Source: Bariatricus massiliensis (lineage in GTDB: Bacteria; Bacillota; Clostridia; Lachnospirales; Lachnospiraceae). Taken from it: 64,000 nt of DNA. Positions 7,759 through 16,378 of the stretch are shown in pieces. Within the stretch, counting starts at the first letter, position 1. Every line of letters starts with the position of its first letter. The translations under genes and the position numbers were made by a program. The notes under the pieces were generated by a model. That model worked only from the letters and a program-made list of their open reading frames with translations. It ran no database searches and was not told where the DNA came from. The stretch lies in the NCBI RefSeq assembly GCF_900086725.1, contig NZ_LT574837.1, positions 662,760 through 726,759 of the forward strand. The letters are read 5' to 3'.

Positions 7759-8868
7759 TCACTGGACTTCACGCCACCACTTCTCCTGATATTGCTCTAT
7801 CCTGTCCAAGCGGATTGTCTCACCGATTTTGGGTGTCGATACGGAGACATCCGAACTGGCAGCCAGCGTAGTGAGCTGTTCCGCCGGCTCATCCCACGCA
7901 TGTCTGGAAAGCACAAATCCGGCCCAGTGGATAGGGATGACCCATTCTGTCCCCATATCCTCGGCTGCCTGTAAGACTTCCCGGGGACTCATGTGGCAGT
8001 AGGGCCACTCCGGATCATACTGCCCGTCCTCAGACAGCACCAGCTCCGGTTCCCCGTACCGTTCCCGGATTTCCTTAAAGAATTCTCCGTATCCGGTGTC
8101 TCCGCTATAATAGACCTTGTGGTATTCATCCTGCAGGAAGTATCCGCTCCACAGAGTCCGGTTGTTTCCCCACGGAAGTCTACCTGAATAGTGCTGCCCC
8201 GGCGTGGAGGATATGGTAAGCCCGCCGATTTCTGTGTCCTCCCACCAGGCCATCGTATGAATCTTTTCCAGATTCACTCCCCACCGCTCCAAATGGTTTT
8301 CTACCCCAAGAGGTACACAATAGTTCTTTACTTTTGCGTCAATGTCTTTTATCGTCTGATAATCCAAATGGTCGTAATGGTCATGGGAAATCAGGAGAAT
8401 ATCAATCTCCGGTACATTTTCAGCAGTCATCGGAACTTCCGCCATACGCCTTGCTCCTGCAACCCCTACCGGGGAGGAATACTCACTGAGTACAGGGTCG
8501 ATAAATACGGTCATTCCATGCATCTGCAAAAGAGAGGTAGAATGCCCAAACCATGTGAAAGTCAAATCCTGAATGCCTACCTCCGGAAGCTCTGTAATCT
8601 TATTTACCGGGATGGCACCCTCCGGCGTCTGCTCTGTTTTCTCTTCTGTTTTATCTTCCGTCTCTACGATAAGCTGAAAGTATTCCGGCGTGTGAAAAGC
8701 GCCGTCATAAAAAGCATCTGTTCGCTCCCCATATTCTGCCTGCTGTTCCCTAGACGGATTTTTGCCCAGAGCAGGCCAGAAAATCAGAAACAATCCCGCC
8801 GCCAATACGAGAATTGCCGCAAGCGCAAGCAAGATGCCAAGCACTTTCTTTATCCTATTCTTTCTCAT
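7759..8868 (-). CDS. Membrane-anchored metallo-beta-lactamase-fold hydrolase (UlaG/NAPE-PLD-like)
   Basis: This is a 369-residue protein. The start at 8868 follows AGGAGG, whereas the upstream ATG at 8886 overlaps that site. An N-terminal hydrophobic segment (GILLALAAILVLAAGLFLIF) anchors it to the membrane. The body is a metallo-beta-lactamase fold with the metal motif SHDHYDHLD, an opening TWFGHSTSLL, a CPLG-like loop, and YSGDTGYGEFF and IPIHWAGF blocks. These features match the UlaG / N-acyl-phosphatidylethanolamine phospholipase D-like branch, so a phosphodiester or lactone substrate is likely but unproven. It is the last gene of a long co-directional minus-strand series. Confidence 0.85.
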   Translation of the reverse strand: MRKNRIKKVLGILLALAAILVLAAGLFLIFWPALGKNPSREQQAEYGERTDAFYDGAFHTPEYFQLIVETEDKTEEKTEQTPEGAIPVNKITELPEVGIQDLTFTWFGHSTSLLQMHGMTVFIDPVLSEYSSPVGVAGARRMAEVPMTAENVPEIDILLISHDHYDHLDYQTIKDIDAKVKNYCVPLGVENHLERWGVNLEKIHTMAWWEDTEIGGLTISSTPGQHYSGRLPWGNNRTLWSGYFLQDEYHKVYYSGDTGYGEFFKEIRERYGEPELVLSEDGQYDPEWPYCHMSPREVLQAAEDMGTEWVIPIHWAGFVLSRHAWDEPAEQLTTLAASSDVSVSTPKIGETIRLDRIEQYQEKWWREVQ

Positions 8869-8902
8869 AAAGTATTCCTCCTGCATTTTCCATATCTATG
8901 GT

Positions 8903-10081
8903 TTAACACTGCTCACAGACCCCTGTCTCATAGACAGCAACACTTTCTTTCAGTCGGTTCAGTCCATCCTCCACCTGCTGTCTCGGACAAGCAAGATTCA
9001 TGCGCAGGAATCCCTCTCCATTCCGGTATTCATTCCCGTCAGATAGATAAAGGCCGCTGTGGCTACGGATAGAGCGGCAGAAATCCGTGGAGTCTCCAGT
9101 CAGGTCCCTGCAGTCAAGCCAGAGCAGATAGGTCGCCTGAGCGGCAACCGCTGATACTCCCGGAATCTCCCTTTCGATATAGTCTTCTGCAAATCTTCTA
9201 TTCTCCCACAGATACTTCCGCAGGGCATCCAGCCATTCCCCGCCGCGGGTAAATGCCGCAACAGGCACAATCGCCGCAAACGCACTGGGCTCCGCCACCT
9301 CATCGGTATTCAGACCCCGGTTCACCTTATGGCGCAGGTTTTCGTCAGGGACAATCACCGCAGCCGTCTGGATGCCCGCCAGATTGAACGCTTTTGTCGG
9401 CGCCACACAGGTCATGCTGTTTTTGCGGCAGTTTTCCGATACAGATGCAAAGGGAGTATAGTCCCGTCCCGGCTCTGTAAGGTCACAGTGTATCTCGTCC
9501 GAAAGCACCAGCACATGGTATCTGCTGCACAAATCACCAATTCGCTCCAAGGTTTCTCTGTCCCATATCTTCCCAATGGGATTATGGGGATTACATAAGA
9601 TTAGAAGTGTAGTCTGAGGGTCAGAAAGCTTTTCTTCTAAATCATCAAAATCAATCCGGTATTCATGACCATCGTACTTCAGCCTGCTTTCCAGCACATT
9701 TCGTCCATTGTTCAAGATGGAATTAAAAAATATATTGTAAACAGGGGTCATGACTGCCACATTTTCCCCAACTGTTGTCATCTTCCGGACAATGCTGGAG
9801 ATGGCCGGCACGACTCCGGTACAAAAGAGCAGCCATTCCCTGTCAATTTCAAAATGATGCCGCTCTCTCCACCATGTTTGGTAAGCCTGATACCATTCAT
9901 CTGTCAATACGGTATACCCAAATATCCCGTGCTCAGTCCTCTTCCTGATACATTCTGTAATCTCAGGTGCCGTCTGAAAGTCCATATCTGCCACCCACAT
10001 GGGAAGCTCCTTGTCTGCCACATCCCATTTCATAGAACCGGTATTTCTCCGGTCGATTCTTTCATCAAACAGATTTTTCAT
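8903..10081 (-). CDS. MalY/PatB-type PLP aminotransferase (cystathionine beta-lyase)
   Basis: This is a 392-residue fold-type I PLP enzyme. The opening (DRRNTGSMKWDV, then LPMWVADMDF) is characteristic of the MalY/PatB family, which cleaves cystathionine or related C-S substrates to pyruvate, ammonia and a thiol. The PLP lysine lies in APTKAFNLAG, and LSDEIHCDL carries the cofactor-binding aspartate. LNTDEVAEPSAFA and a C-terminal RMNLACPRQ arginine region follow. MalY proteins sometimes also act as regulatory proteins. The gap to the lipoprotein gene upstream is only 15 bp, so the two are probably co-transcribed. Confidence 0.9.
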   Translation of the reverse strand: MKNLFDERIDRRNTGSMKWDVADKELPMWVADMDFQTAPEITECIRKRTEHGIFGYTVLTDEWYQAYQTWWRERHHFEIDREWLLFCTGVVPAISSIVRKMTTVGENVAVMTPVYNIFFNSILNNGRNVLESRLKYDGHEYRIDFDDLEEKLSDPQTTLLILCNPHNPIGKIWDRETLERIGDLCSRYHVLVLSDEIHCDLTEPGRDYTPFASVSENCRKNSMTCVAPTKAFNLAGIQTAAVIVPDENLRHKVNRGLNTDEVAEPSAFAAIVPVAAFTRGGEWLDALRKYLWENRRFAEDYIEREIPGVSAVAAQATYLLWLDCRDLTGDSTDFCRSIRSHSGLYLSDGNEYRNGEGFLRMNLACPRQQVEDGLNRLKESVAVYETGVCEQC

Positions 10082-10096
10082 CCTATCTGTTTCCTC

Positions 10097-10618
10097 CTAT
10101 TCTCCCGCGCGGAAGGCCACTTCCACGGTGCTGTTTCCCAGTGCCTCTGCCAGCCCCTGTGCATCTTCAATCTGTCCGATTCTTGTATAACTGTACGAGG
10201 TGTCAAAACCATCGTAAAAGAGGACAAGGCAGTCTGAGCCAAACAGCATGATATTTCCTGTCTGAATGCTCCCTACGTTTTCTGCTTCCGTGGGCAGTCC
10301 TTCCTCCAAATAATAGAATTTTTCATTTCCATGCAGTTCCTCCATAGGAAGCGTCATGGGAAGCCGCTCCGTTAACGCGCGGGCTGTCTCATTGTCATAC
10401 AGGACAGCCCGAAAGCTCTGTCCGCCTGCATCAATTATCATTTCCTGCATCTGTTCATCTCCTGCCCCTTCCTTATTTTCCGTATTCTGTGCCACGTCCT
10501 CTGACTTTGGACGCACAGACCGGCCTTTTTCTCCTCCACTGTCTGCGCTGCTTCCACAGGCCGTCAGCAAGATTGCCGATAGAACCGCTAATAATAGAGC
10601 GAAACATCTTTTTTTCAT
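10097..10618 (-). CDS. Lipoprotein with cyclophilin-like domain
   Basis: This is a 173-residue lipoprotein. The ATG at 10618 has GGAGG about 10 bp upstream; the longer frame starts within the preceding remnant. A signal peptide ends with the lipobox LLTAC. A low-complexity linker follows, then a ~110-residue cyclophilin-like beta fold (AGGQSFRAVLYDNETARALTE, NIMLFGSDCLVLFYDGF, YTRIGQIEDAQGLAEALG). This fold lacks the usual prolyl isomerase residues and its function is unknown. A related protein is encoded at 13396-13971, so two cyclophilin-like lipoproteins occur in one gene series. Confidence 0.75.
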   Translation of the reverse strand: MKKRCFALLLAVLSAILLTACGSSADSGGEKGRSVRPKSEDVAQNTENKEGAGDEQMQEMIIDAGGQSFRAVLYDNETARALTERLPMTLPMEELHGNEKFYYLEEGLPTEAENVGSIQTGNIMLFGSDCLVLFYDGFDTSYSYTRIGQIEDAQGLAEALGNSTVEVAFRAGE

Positions 10619-10692
10619 GTTATTTTCCTCCTGCCGTTCTTCTCTTGAGTCATATAAAGAACCCGTAACCGTTGTCCAAACAGTCCCTATGC

Positions 10693-11290
10693 TTATAAAC
10701 ACATTTTATAGATATTCTCCACATCATCAGCATTCAGGTTTCTGATTCCGTTTATCACCCCACCACCACAAGCATGCTCTGCCACTGCTTCCGCAGTTTT
10801 CTTTGCCCCATCCATATCGTCCAATCCTTCCTCAAGTCCAAAGACCTTTGTACCAAGGCGATAGATTGCAGGAGCGGTTGTTTCATTTGTAATATATTCT
10901 AACCATCGGGGTGTCACGATCGCAAGTCCATGTCCATGGGTAATATCATAATATGCAGAAAGCTCATGTTCCATCGCATGGCAGGCGCAGCCGTGCACTG
11001 TCCCTGCGTCAAGAATCGTATTCAACGCCATGGAGCTTGCCCACATAAGATTTGCCCTTGCTTCATAATTCTCAGGTTCCGCCAATGCCGCAGGCTGTCT
11101 GATACGCAGGAAGTGAAAAGCTAAGCTCCGGATTCTCAAATGCGGCTCTGGGGAGTAAGGCACTTCCGCCTAAACCAATCTTTTCATTGGTAACCATGTT
11201 AGAGATTACGCCCCATACATCTCCGTCTTCTGTTTTTGCCGCAGCCGCAATCCCCTTAGAGCAGTCAATCGTTGGCTTTGCTTCTTTCTA
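10693..11290 (-). pseudogene. Degraded iron-containing alcohol dehydrogenase (several deletions)
   Basis: Only pieces of a YqhD/BDH-type iron alcohol dehydrogenase remain. Reading the minus strand from 11290, the first piece is TIDCSKGIAAAAKTEDGDVW, normally near residue 100. It joins directly to VISNMVTNEKIG, and then FENPELSFSLPAYQTACGIGG ends in a stop. In another frame the C-terminal part continues: ENYEARANLMWASSMALNTI, CHAMEHELSAYYDITHGHG (the metal-histidine region), and DDVENIYKMCL to a stop at 10693. The first ~95 residues are absent, two internal segments are lost, and the frame shifts at least once. An intact relative is at 31883-33058. Confidence 0.8.
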
Positions 11291-11809
11291 CAATAAAGTG
11301 CCAAGAGCTCTAGCCTCATCTAATTTATCTTGTGTAACATCGCCTGCTACTGTAATGACCCCCATATCCTCCAAACCAAGATAGCCAAGGAAATCGCCGT
11401 CATACGAGAATTTCGCTCCATCATACTGGTCTCTGTCACCGGAGCAGAGCATCATCGCCGCTTTCTTAAGGTTCTCCGGCCTGACCGGATAAGCGGCAGA
11501 GTAAAATCTGTCTATGGTACACTTTAGCTGGCCGGATATCCCGTGATAGTAGATAGGCGATGCAATGACAAGCATTTCTGCCTCTTTGAGCAGAGCATAA
11601 ACCTCCTGCATATCATCCTTCTGGACACACTGTCCCTTCTCTTTGGTGTGACAATACTCACAGGCAAGACACCCTTTGATATTCTTACGGCAGACATCTA
11701 TGACATTTACTTCATTCCCGCCTGCAGCAGCACCTTCTTTAAATGCTTCTACCATCTTAGCTGTATTTCCGTTGGGTCTTGGACTTCCATTTAATAGCAA
11801 TATCTTCAT
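11288..11809 (-). CDS. Flavodoxin-like NADPH-dependent FMN reductase
   Basis: This is a 173-residue protein of the iron-sulfur flavoprotein / FMN reductase group. It opens with KILLLNGSPRPNGNTAKM, the FMN phosphate loop. A cysteine-containing region follows (CLACEYCHTKEKGQC), and then ASPIYYHGISGQLKCTIDR, which contacts the flavin ring. The ATG at 11809 is preferred over 11818 because AAAGGG then lies 9 bp upstream. Its stop codon directly abuts the alcohol dehydrogenase remnant, so a deletion may have joined the two. It follows the LysE gene by 16 bp. The substrate is unknown. Confidence 0.88.
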   Translation of the reverse strand: MKILLLNGSPRPNGNTAKMVEAFKEGAAAGGNEVNVIDVCRKNIKGCLACEYCHTKEKGQCVQKDDMQEVYALLKEAEMLVIASPIYYHGISGQLKCTIDRFYSAAYPVRPENLKKAAMMLCSGDRDQYDGAKFSYDGDFLGYLGLEDMGVITVAGDVTQDKLDEARALGTLL

Positions 11810-11825
11810 TTTGTTCATCCCTTTC

Positions 11826-12434
11826 TTAGAAATTCCGAATCAGCACCACTGCGCCAAAGAAAATAAGAATGCTTCCGAATACTCGGTTCATGATATAAAA
11901 CCGAGGATTCCTTGCTTTTTTCTTAAACAAAAGAACTCCGCCGGAAAGTAAAATCCACCACAAAAATGTCCCGGCAAATACCCCATAGACTACTCCTATT
12001 CCATTAGCCTGTCCTGTCTGTCCATCTATGCCAAACCAGGAAAAGGCAAACAGAAAGGTCAGAATGGCTGCGGGATTCGTAATTCCTACAGCAAAGGAGG
12101 AGACAAACAGCCAGATGCCTTTGGCAGGGGCCGTTGTATTTTCTGGTCTGCTAGTTTTGATGAGCAGCATTCGGATACCCATTCCCAATATCAAGCAGCC
12201 GCCGGCAAGATTGATGATGCTTTGATACCGGAGCAAAAAATCGGATACCAGCGTCAGCCCAAAAACGCCAACATAGGCGTAAAGGCAGTCTGCGGCAGAT
12301 GAGCCAAGACCGGTCAAAAGACCTGCTTTCATACCGTAATTCAACGTCCTCTGGGCCGTCATAGCTCCCACCACACCTGCAGGCATTCCAAACAGCAGGC
12401 CAATGAGAATCCCCCGTAAAATAAAACTGGCCAT
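11826..12434 (-). CDS. LysE/RhtB-family amino acid exporter
   Basis: This is a 202-residue membrane protein with about six hydrophobic segments. The opening (GILIGLLFGMPAGVVGAMTAQRTL) and the helix ITNPAAILTFLFAF, with its conserved N-P, are typical of LysE/RhtB exporters, which expel amino acids or derivatives. The ribosome site AAGGAGG lies 7-8 bp before the ATG. It sits between a DUF3737 gene and a flavodoxin-like gene in one direction with short gaps. Confidence 0.85.
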   Translation of the reverse strand: MASFILRGILIGLLFGMPAGVVGAMTAQRTLNYGMKAGLLTGLGSSAADCLYAYVGVFGLTLVSDFLLRYQSIINLAGGCLILGMGIRMLLIKTSRPENTTAPAKGIWLFVSSFAVGITNPAAILTFLFAFSWFGIDGQTGQANGIGVVYGVFAGTFLWWILLSGGVLLFKKKARNPRFYIMNRVFGSILIFFGAVVLIRNF

Positions 12435-12466
12435 CTGTTACCCTCCTTTCACCCTCCTCGATGAGG

Positions 12467-13342
12467 CTACACCGCCATTTTTTCTTCCTGATTCCCTGCT
12501 CTGCAGGTAATGACCGTTTTATCCGGGTCCACCTTGTCTTTTTCCATAATCAACTCTTCAATATAGTCTGCCGTGATACTTCCTCCCGACGGATTCATGA
12601 CACTGTCTATCTTTCCTTCAATCTCCGCGTCCACGGTAGAATATTCAAAGGCCAGCGTGGTATTCAGCAGACGGCAGTTTTTCATCACAAGGTTTTCAAT
12701 ATAGCACATTCCCTGCAGGCTCTCGATGGTACAGTTGACCAGAGTCAGATTCTTTGCATTCCAGCCCAGATATTCCCCGGATATGAAGGAGTCATATACG
12801 GTCACATTCTCGCTGTTCCAGAATGCATCTTTGGAAATCATTTTTGCCCGGTGGATTTCCATGTTCTTCACTCCGTCAAAGGAATAATTACCTACCAGCT
12901 GGAAGTCATAGAGCTTCATGTTCTGGCTGTTCATGGCGAAGTAATCTCCTTTGGCGCTCACCTGCTCCATGGTCACACCGTCACAGTTCCACAAAGTTTC
13001 AGCGGCATTTGGAAAGTTTACGTTCTGAAGAGTCACGCCATGGCAGCGGCGGAAATTTTTCGGCGCTTCAATGACTGTGTTTTTCACTGTGATATTGTCG
13101 GTATACCATACCCCCGCCCGGCCCATTTCAAACCATGTGCAGTCCTCGGCCAAGATATCCTTTGCGTACCAAAGTGGATATTTCCATTTGAACATGCTTT
13201 GGTAAAGTTCAATATGGCTGCTCTCCTTCAATGGTGATTCCCCGTCCGCAAAGATGGTGTCGTATATTTTCAAATTCTCCCCTTTGAAAAGCGGGCGCTC
13301 CCCTGTCAAATATTCCTGTCTGATTTCTTTCATTTCCTGCAT
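12467..13342 (-). CDS. DUF3737 family protein (predicted right-handed beta-helix)
   Basis: This 291-residue protein has a regular pattern of short strands with stacked aromatic and asparagine positions: YDTIFADGESPLKES, MFKWKYPLWYA, NFRRCHGVTLQNVNF, WNCDGVTMEQVSAKG, WNAKNLTLVNC. The whole chain matches my knowledge of the DUF3737 family, which is widespread in gut Firmicutes and predicted to form a beta-helix. No signal peptide is visible, so it is probably cytoplasmic. Its biochemical role is unknown. It lies 53 bp downstream of a cyclophilin-like lipoprotein gene. Confidence 0.85.
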   Translation of the reverse strand: MQEMKEIRQEYLTGERPLFKGENLKIYDTIFADGESPLKESSHIELYQSMFKWKYPLWYAKDILAEDCTWFEMGRAGVWYTDNITVKNTVIEAPKNFRRCHGVTLQNVNFPNAAETLWNCDGVTMEQVSAKGDYFAMNSQNMKLYDFQLVGNYSFDGVKNMEIHRAKMISKDAFWNSENVTVYDSFISGEYLGWNAKNLTLVNCTIESLQGMCYIENLVMKNCRLLNTTLAFEYSTVDAEIEGKIDSVMNPSGGSITADYIEELIMEKDKVDPDKTVITCRAGNQEEKMAV

Positions 13343-13395
13343 TTTTAATCTCCTTCTTTGTTTGATCCATTGTTATCATTCCATATGGTATTTCT

Positions 13396-13971
13396 CTATG
13401 GACGGGCAATCTGTACGATTTTATTTCCCCATCCCTCCAGCACCGGATTTTCCTCTACCGCCTTCACAAACGCTTCCGTCGCGTCAAAGGTTCCTATCTT
13501 GGTATACTCCCCGGTAATCTCCGCATCATGGTAGAAAAGTACGATACGGTTGGGGTCTGAATAGTATACCTCCCCTGCTTTTTCGGAAGTTACTGTCTCC
13601 GGGTCGGAAGGGATGTCATATCTGCTGGAGACATCATAATACTGCATGACATCGTAGTCTGCATCGGGGTCCCGCTCATAGATAGGAAGACGCCAGTCCG
13701 ATGTCCCCACATAGCGGGCAATTGCTTCGGCGGTTTCATTCTCTTCCAGCTGCATCATGAACGGTTCCCCGTCATCTCCGAACCGGACCTCAAGCTCCGA
13801 AACACGGCCTGCTGTCTGGCTGCCGGTCTCCATATCTGATTCAGCCCCATTCTGACCGGCACTCCCGGCATCCCGGCTTGCCTCATCCTGTCCGCACCCT
13901 CCAAGGATTACGGCTGACAGCATTATTACGGCTGCCACTCCGATTACTTTTTTCACTGTTTTATATTTCAT
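13396..13971 (-). CDS. Lipoprotein with cyclophilin-like domain
   Basis: This is a 191-residue lipoprotein with signal peptide and lipobox ILGGC. An acidic linker is followed by a cyclophilin-like domain (LEVRFGDDGEPFMMQLEENETAEAIARYV, DPNRIVLFYHDAEITGEYTKIG), the same fold as at 10097-10618. A C-terminal segment (EGWGNKIVQIARP) closes the domain. The function is unknown. It follows the ABC permease gene by 43 bp, so it may be a partner of that exporter. Confidence 0.75.
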   Translation of the reverse strand: MKYKTVKKVIGVAAVIMLSAVILGGCGQDEASRDAGSAGQNGAESDMETGSQTAGRVSELEVRFGDDGEPFMMQLEENETAEAIARYVGTSDWRLPIYERDPDADYDVMQYYDVSSRYDIPSDPETVTSEKAGEVYYSDPNRIVLFYHDAEITGEYTKIGTFDATEAFVKAVEENPVLEGWGNKIVQIARP

Positions 13972-14014
13972 ACTCTATCCTTTCTGCGCTTCTGCACCAA
14001 AATATATTTATATG

Positions 14015-16375
14015 TTAATCTGCCGTCAGGACCGCCATATCCGCCTTCTTGATCCTGCCGGCCGCCAGATAGGAACATCCAAGAAATAATAGGACGACTA
14101 TCAGACCCGGCAGGACGATGTTGGAAAGGTCAGGGCGGGATGCAAAATTGCTGATTCCCGCAAGCCGCATCACAGCGGAAACAAACGAATCCGTAAGAAT
14201 TGCCGCCAATACCGTCCCTCCTGCGGCTCCTATGGAAGCCACGATGCCAAACCGCAGGGAAAAGGTGACTCGCAGCATTTTGACAGAACATCCCATGGAT
14301 TTATAGATGCCCAAGTCTTTCTGCTCTGCTGCCAGAATCCTGCCTCCCGCCATGAGAACCACGATAAGTACAAACAGGGCAATCATCCCATACATAAAGA
14401 CCAAAAGCCCATGCATGGCTGCAATGATTCCGAAAAGCCCCGGCCACGAGTTCTCGTGGACATGCACATCGCCGCCGTATGCTTCTGTAAGCGCCTCTGT
14501 GACCGCTGTCCTTTTGGACGGGTCTGCAAGGAAATAATGATGGCACCAAAGCTGTGGGGCATCCTGCCCGATGGTGAGATATCCTTCCCGGTTCATTCCG
14601 ATGTTGGCCCCCATGTCATTGGCACAGTGGTAGATTCCAGAAACCGTGAATTCCCCGCTTCCCGTGTCGCCCCGGACGGTCACTTTGTCCCCGATGCCCA
14701 CCCCCTGATCAGAGGCGGCAGTCTCCGTCAGCACCACCTCATCCGGGCTCCGGCTGGTATCCCCCTGACTGATATGGAAGCGCTCCGGCTCAGTAATCAC
14801 ATTTGCCGTATAATTGGTCCCGTTCACGGAGACGCTTGGCATGGCGAGAAGATAGCTGTCCGTTATGTCCGTGTAGGAGCGCACCATATTCTCCATCTCC
14901 TCCGGCTCAAGCTCTCCCATGGCCTGCACGCCAATGTCCAGATCCGCCGGGTTAAAGGCATCCATCATCCCCTTGCCCTCCGGCCCAAGCCATGTATTCA
15001 TCCGTCCGGCCAATGAAGCGAAAAACACAAGCAGGACGGCAATCAGACAGGCGCTTACATACCGTTTTTTTCCTGACAGAAGCTGACGCACGGCTAACCG
15101 GAAGGGAAGCCCCTCTATTTTCATCTGAAATGACTTTCCCGGTTTCCATCTGATTTCCGTTGTTTCCCCACGGATGGCCTTCATGGGTGTGACTGAACTG
15201 ATTTTTCTCAATTTCAGGACTGTAAATCCCATGAGCAAAAGCAGGATTGCCGTAAAAGCTGCCATGCATGGCAGTACCGGTAAATCTGCGGGAAGGAGAA
15301 CTCCTGTGGTGGTAAGTGTCATCCTGCCTGCCGCCTTGGCCGCCGGATATGCCGCCAAAATTCCGGGTAAAATTCCCACAAGCATGGCTGCCAGATACTG
15401 CGCAAGCTGCACCCGAACCAGACCGCCTCCAGTCAGTCCAATGGTCTTTAATATCCCAAGATTTTTATAATCCTGTTCCATCACACCGGAAATGCTGTGC
15501 CCTAGAACCACCATGGCCGCCGCCAGCAGAATCAGGGCAAATGCCGCCAAAAGTCCGCAGAAAGCATTTTGAAGAATCCCCATAAAGCCTTCGATGGCAT
15601 CCGCACTGTGAATGAACTCCGTATACTGGGATATGGTCGTGTTCTCATTCAGAAGCTGGCTGATGTCTGCGATACTGGCATTACTCCCTGCTTCTGTGAA
15701 AATATGGAGCATTGCTCCGTTTCTGGCCAAACTGTCCATACCGGTCTCCGCAATGTCCTGAAGGATTGCTGTGTAATCTGCTTCACAAATCAAAAAACCT
15801 TTCATCCCGATCATGGAACTTCCCATGAAGGGGTCCTCATAGTACCCCGCAACCGTAAGGCTTACGTTCTGCCCCCCTCTTGCTATCGGAAAGGTAATGC
15901 TGTCTCCAATCTGCAGATTCATGATGGAAATCATAGAAGGCGATACATAGACCGTTCCGTGTGCAATCTCCTTTGGCGCCTCACTGTAACCGGATAAATC
16001 ATTCCGGAAAAAACGGTATGTTTTATCCCCGCCACTCCAAAGAATAAGCTGCCCTTCGCTGTCCGACTCCACTCCCTTTGCCTCATAGTCGGAAAAAAGC
16101 AGGTTCTGTACTTGGAGCCCTTCGATTCCTTCCTGTGCCTTTATGCTGTCTGTCAACAGCTCCATGTCCGGCACGCCGGACACCCATGCGGTCAAGCTTC
16201 CAAAGCCCGCCCTTTGCATCTCCTGACGGATATAGCTGCCTCCCCCAAGAGATACAGTGAGGACGGTGGATAAGGAGAGCGATACCAAAAACAGCAGGAC
16301 GGCAATTCCTATCAGGCTGCCTTTATGCCTTCTGATTCCGGCCCGGAATAAGATTCTGTTTTCCACGCATTGCAC
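14015..16375 (-). CDS. ABC transporter permease, FtsX/MacB type
   Basis: This is a 786-residue permease. It has an N-terminal membrane helix (residues ~18-40), a large extracytoplasmic domain, and a first FtsX core of three helices (residues ~265-400). A second helix follows, then another extracytoplasmic domain and a C-terminal FtsX core (NIVLPGLIVVLLFLGCSYLAA near the end). This duplicated arrangement is typical of FtsX-family permeases in Firmicutes that work with a single ATPase in lipid or peptide handling, peptide resistance or lipoprotein release. The ATPase gene lies immediately upstream, with 3 bp between them. The substrate is not known; the hydrolase lipoprotein and adenylating enzyme upstream suggest an acylated or amide-linked compound. 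Confidence 0.88.
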   Translation of the reverse strand: MQCVENRILFRAGIRRHKGSLIGIAVLLFLVSLSLSTVLTVSLGGGSYIRQEMQRAGFGSLTAWVSGVPDMELLTDSIKAQEGIEGLQVQNLLFSDYEAKGVESDSEGQLILWSGGDKTYRFFRNDLSGYSEAPKEIAHGTVYVSPSMISIMNLQIGDSITFPIARGGQNVSLTVAGYYEDPFMGSSMIGMKGFLICEADYTAILQDIAETGMDSLARNGAMLHIFTEAGSNASIADISQLLNENTTISQYTEFIHSADAIEGFMGILQNAFCGLLAAFALILLAAAMVVLGHSISGVMEQDYKNLGILKTIGLTGGGLVRVQLAQYLAAMLVGILPGILAAYPAAKAAGRMTLTTTGVLLPADLPVLPCMAAFTAILLLLMGFTVLKLRKISSVTPMKAIRGETTEIRWKPGKSFQMKIEGLPFRLAVRQLLSGKKRYVSACLIAVLLVFFASLAGRMNTWLGPEGKGMMDAFNPADLDIGVQAMGELEPEEMENMVRSYTDITDSYLLAMPSVSVNGTNYTANVITEPERFHISQGDTSRSPDEVVLTETAASDQGVGIGDKVTVRGDTGSGEFTVSGIYHCANDMGANIGMNREGYLTIGQDAPQLWCHHYFLADPSKRTAVTEALTEAYGGDVHVHENSWPGLFGIIAAMHGLLVFMYGMIALFVLIVVLMAGGRILAAEQKDLGIYKSMGCSVKMLRVTFSLRFGIVASIGAAGGTVLAAILTDSFVSAVMRLAGISNFASRPDLSNIVLPGLIVVLLFLGCSYLAAGRIKKADMAVLTAD

Positions 16376-16378
16376 CTC

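Noticed and set aside
8191..9072. A 293-codon plus-strand frame opposite the metallo-hydrolase and MalY genes
   Set aside because: Antisense to two well-supported genes and without any recognisable domain.
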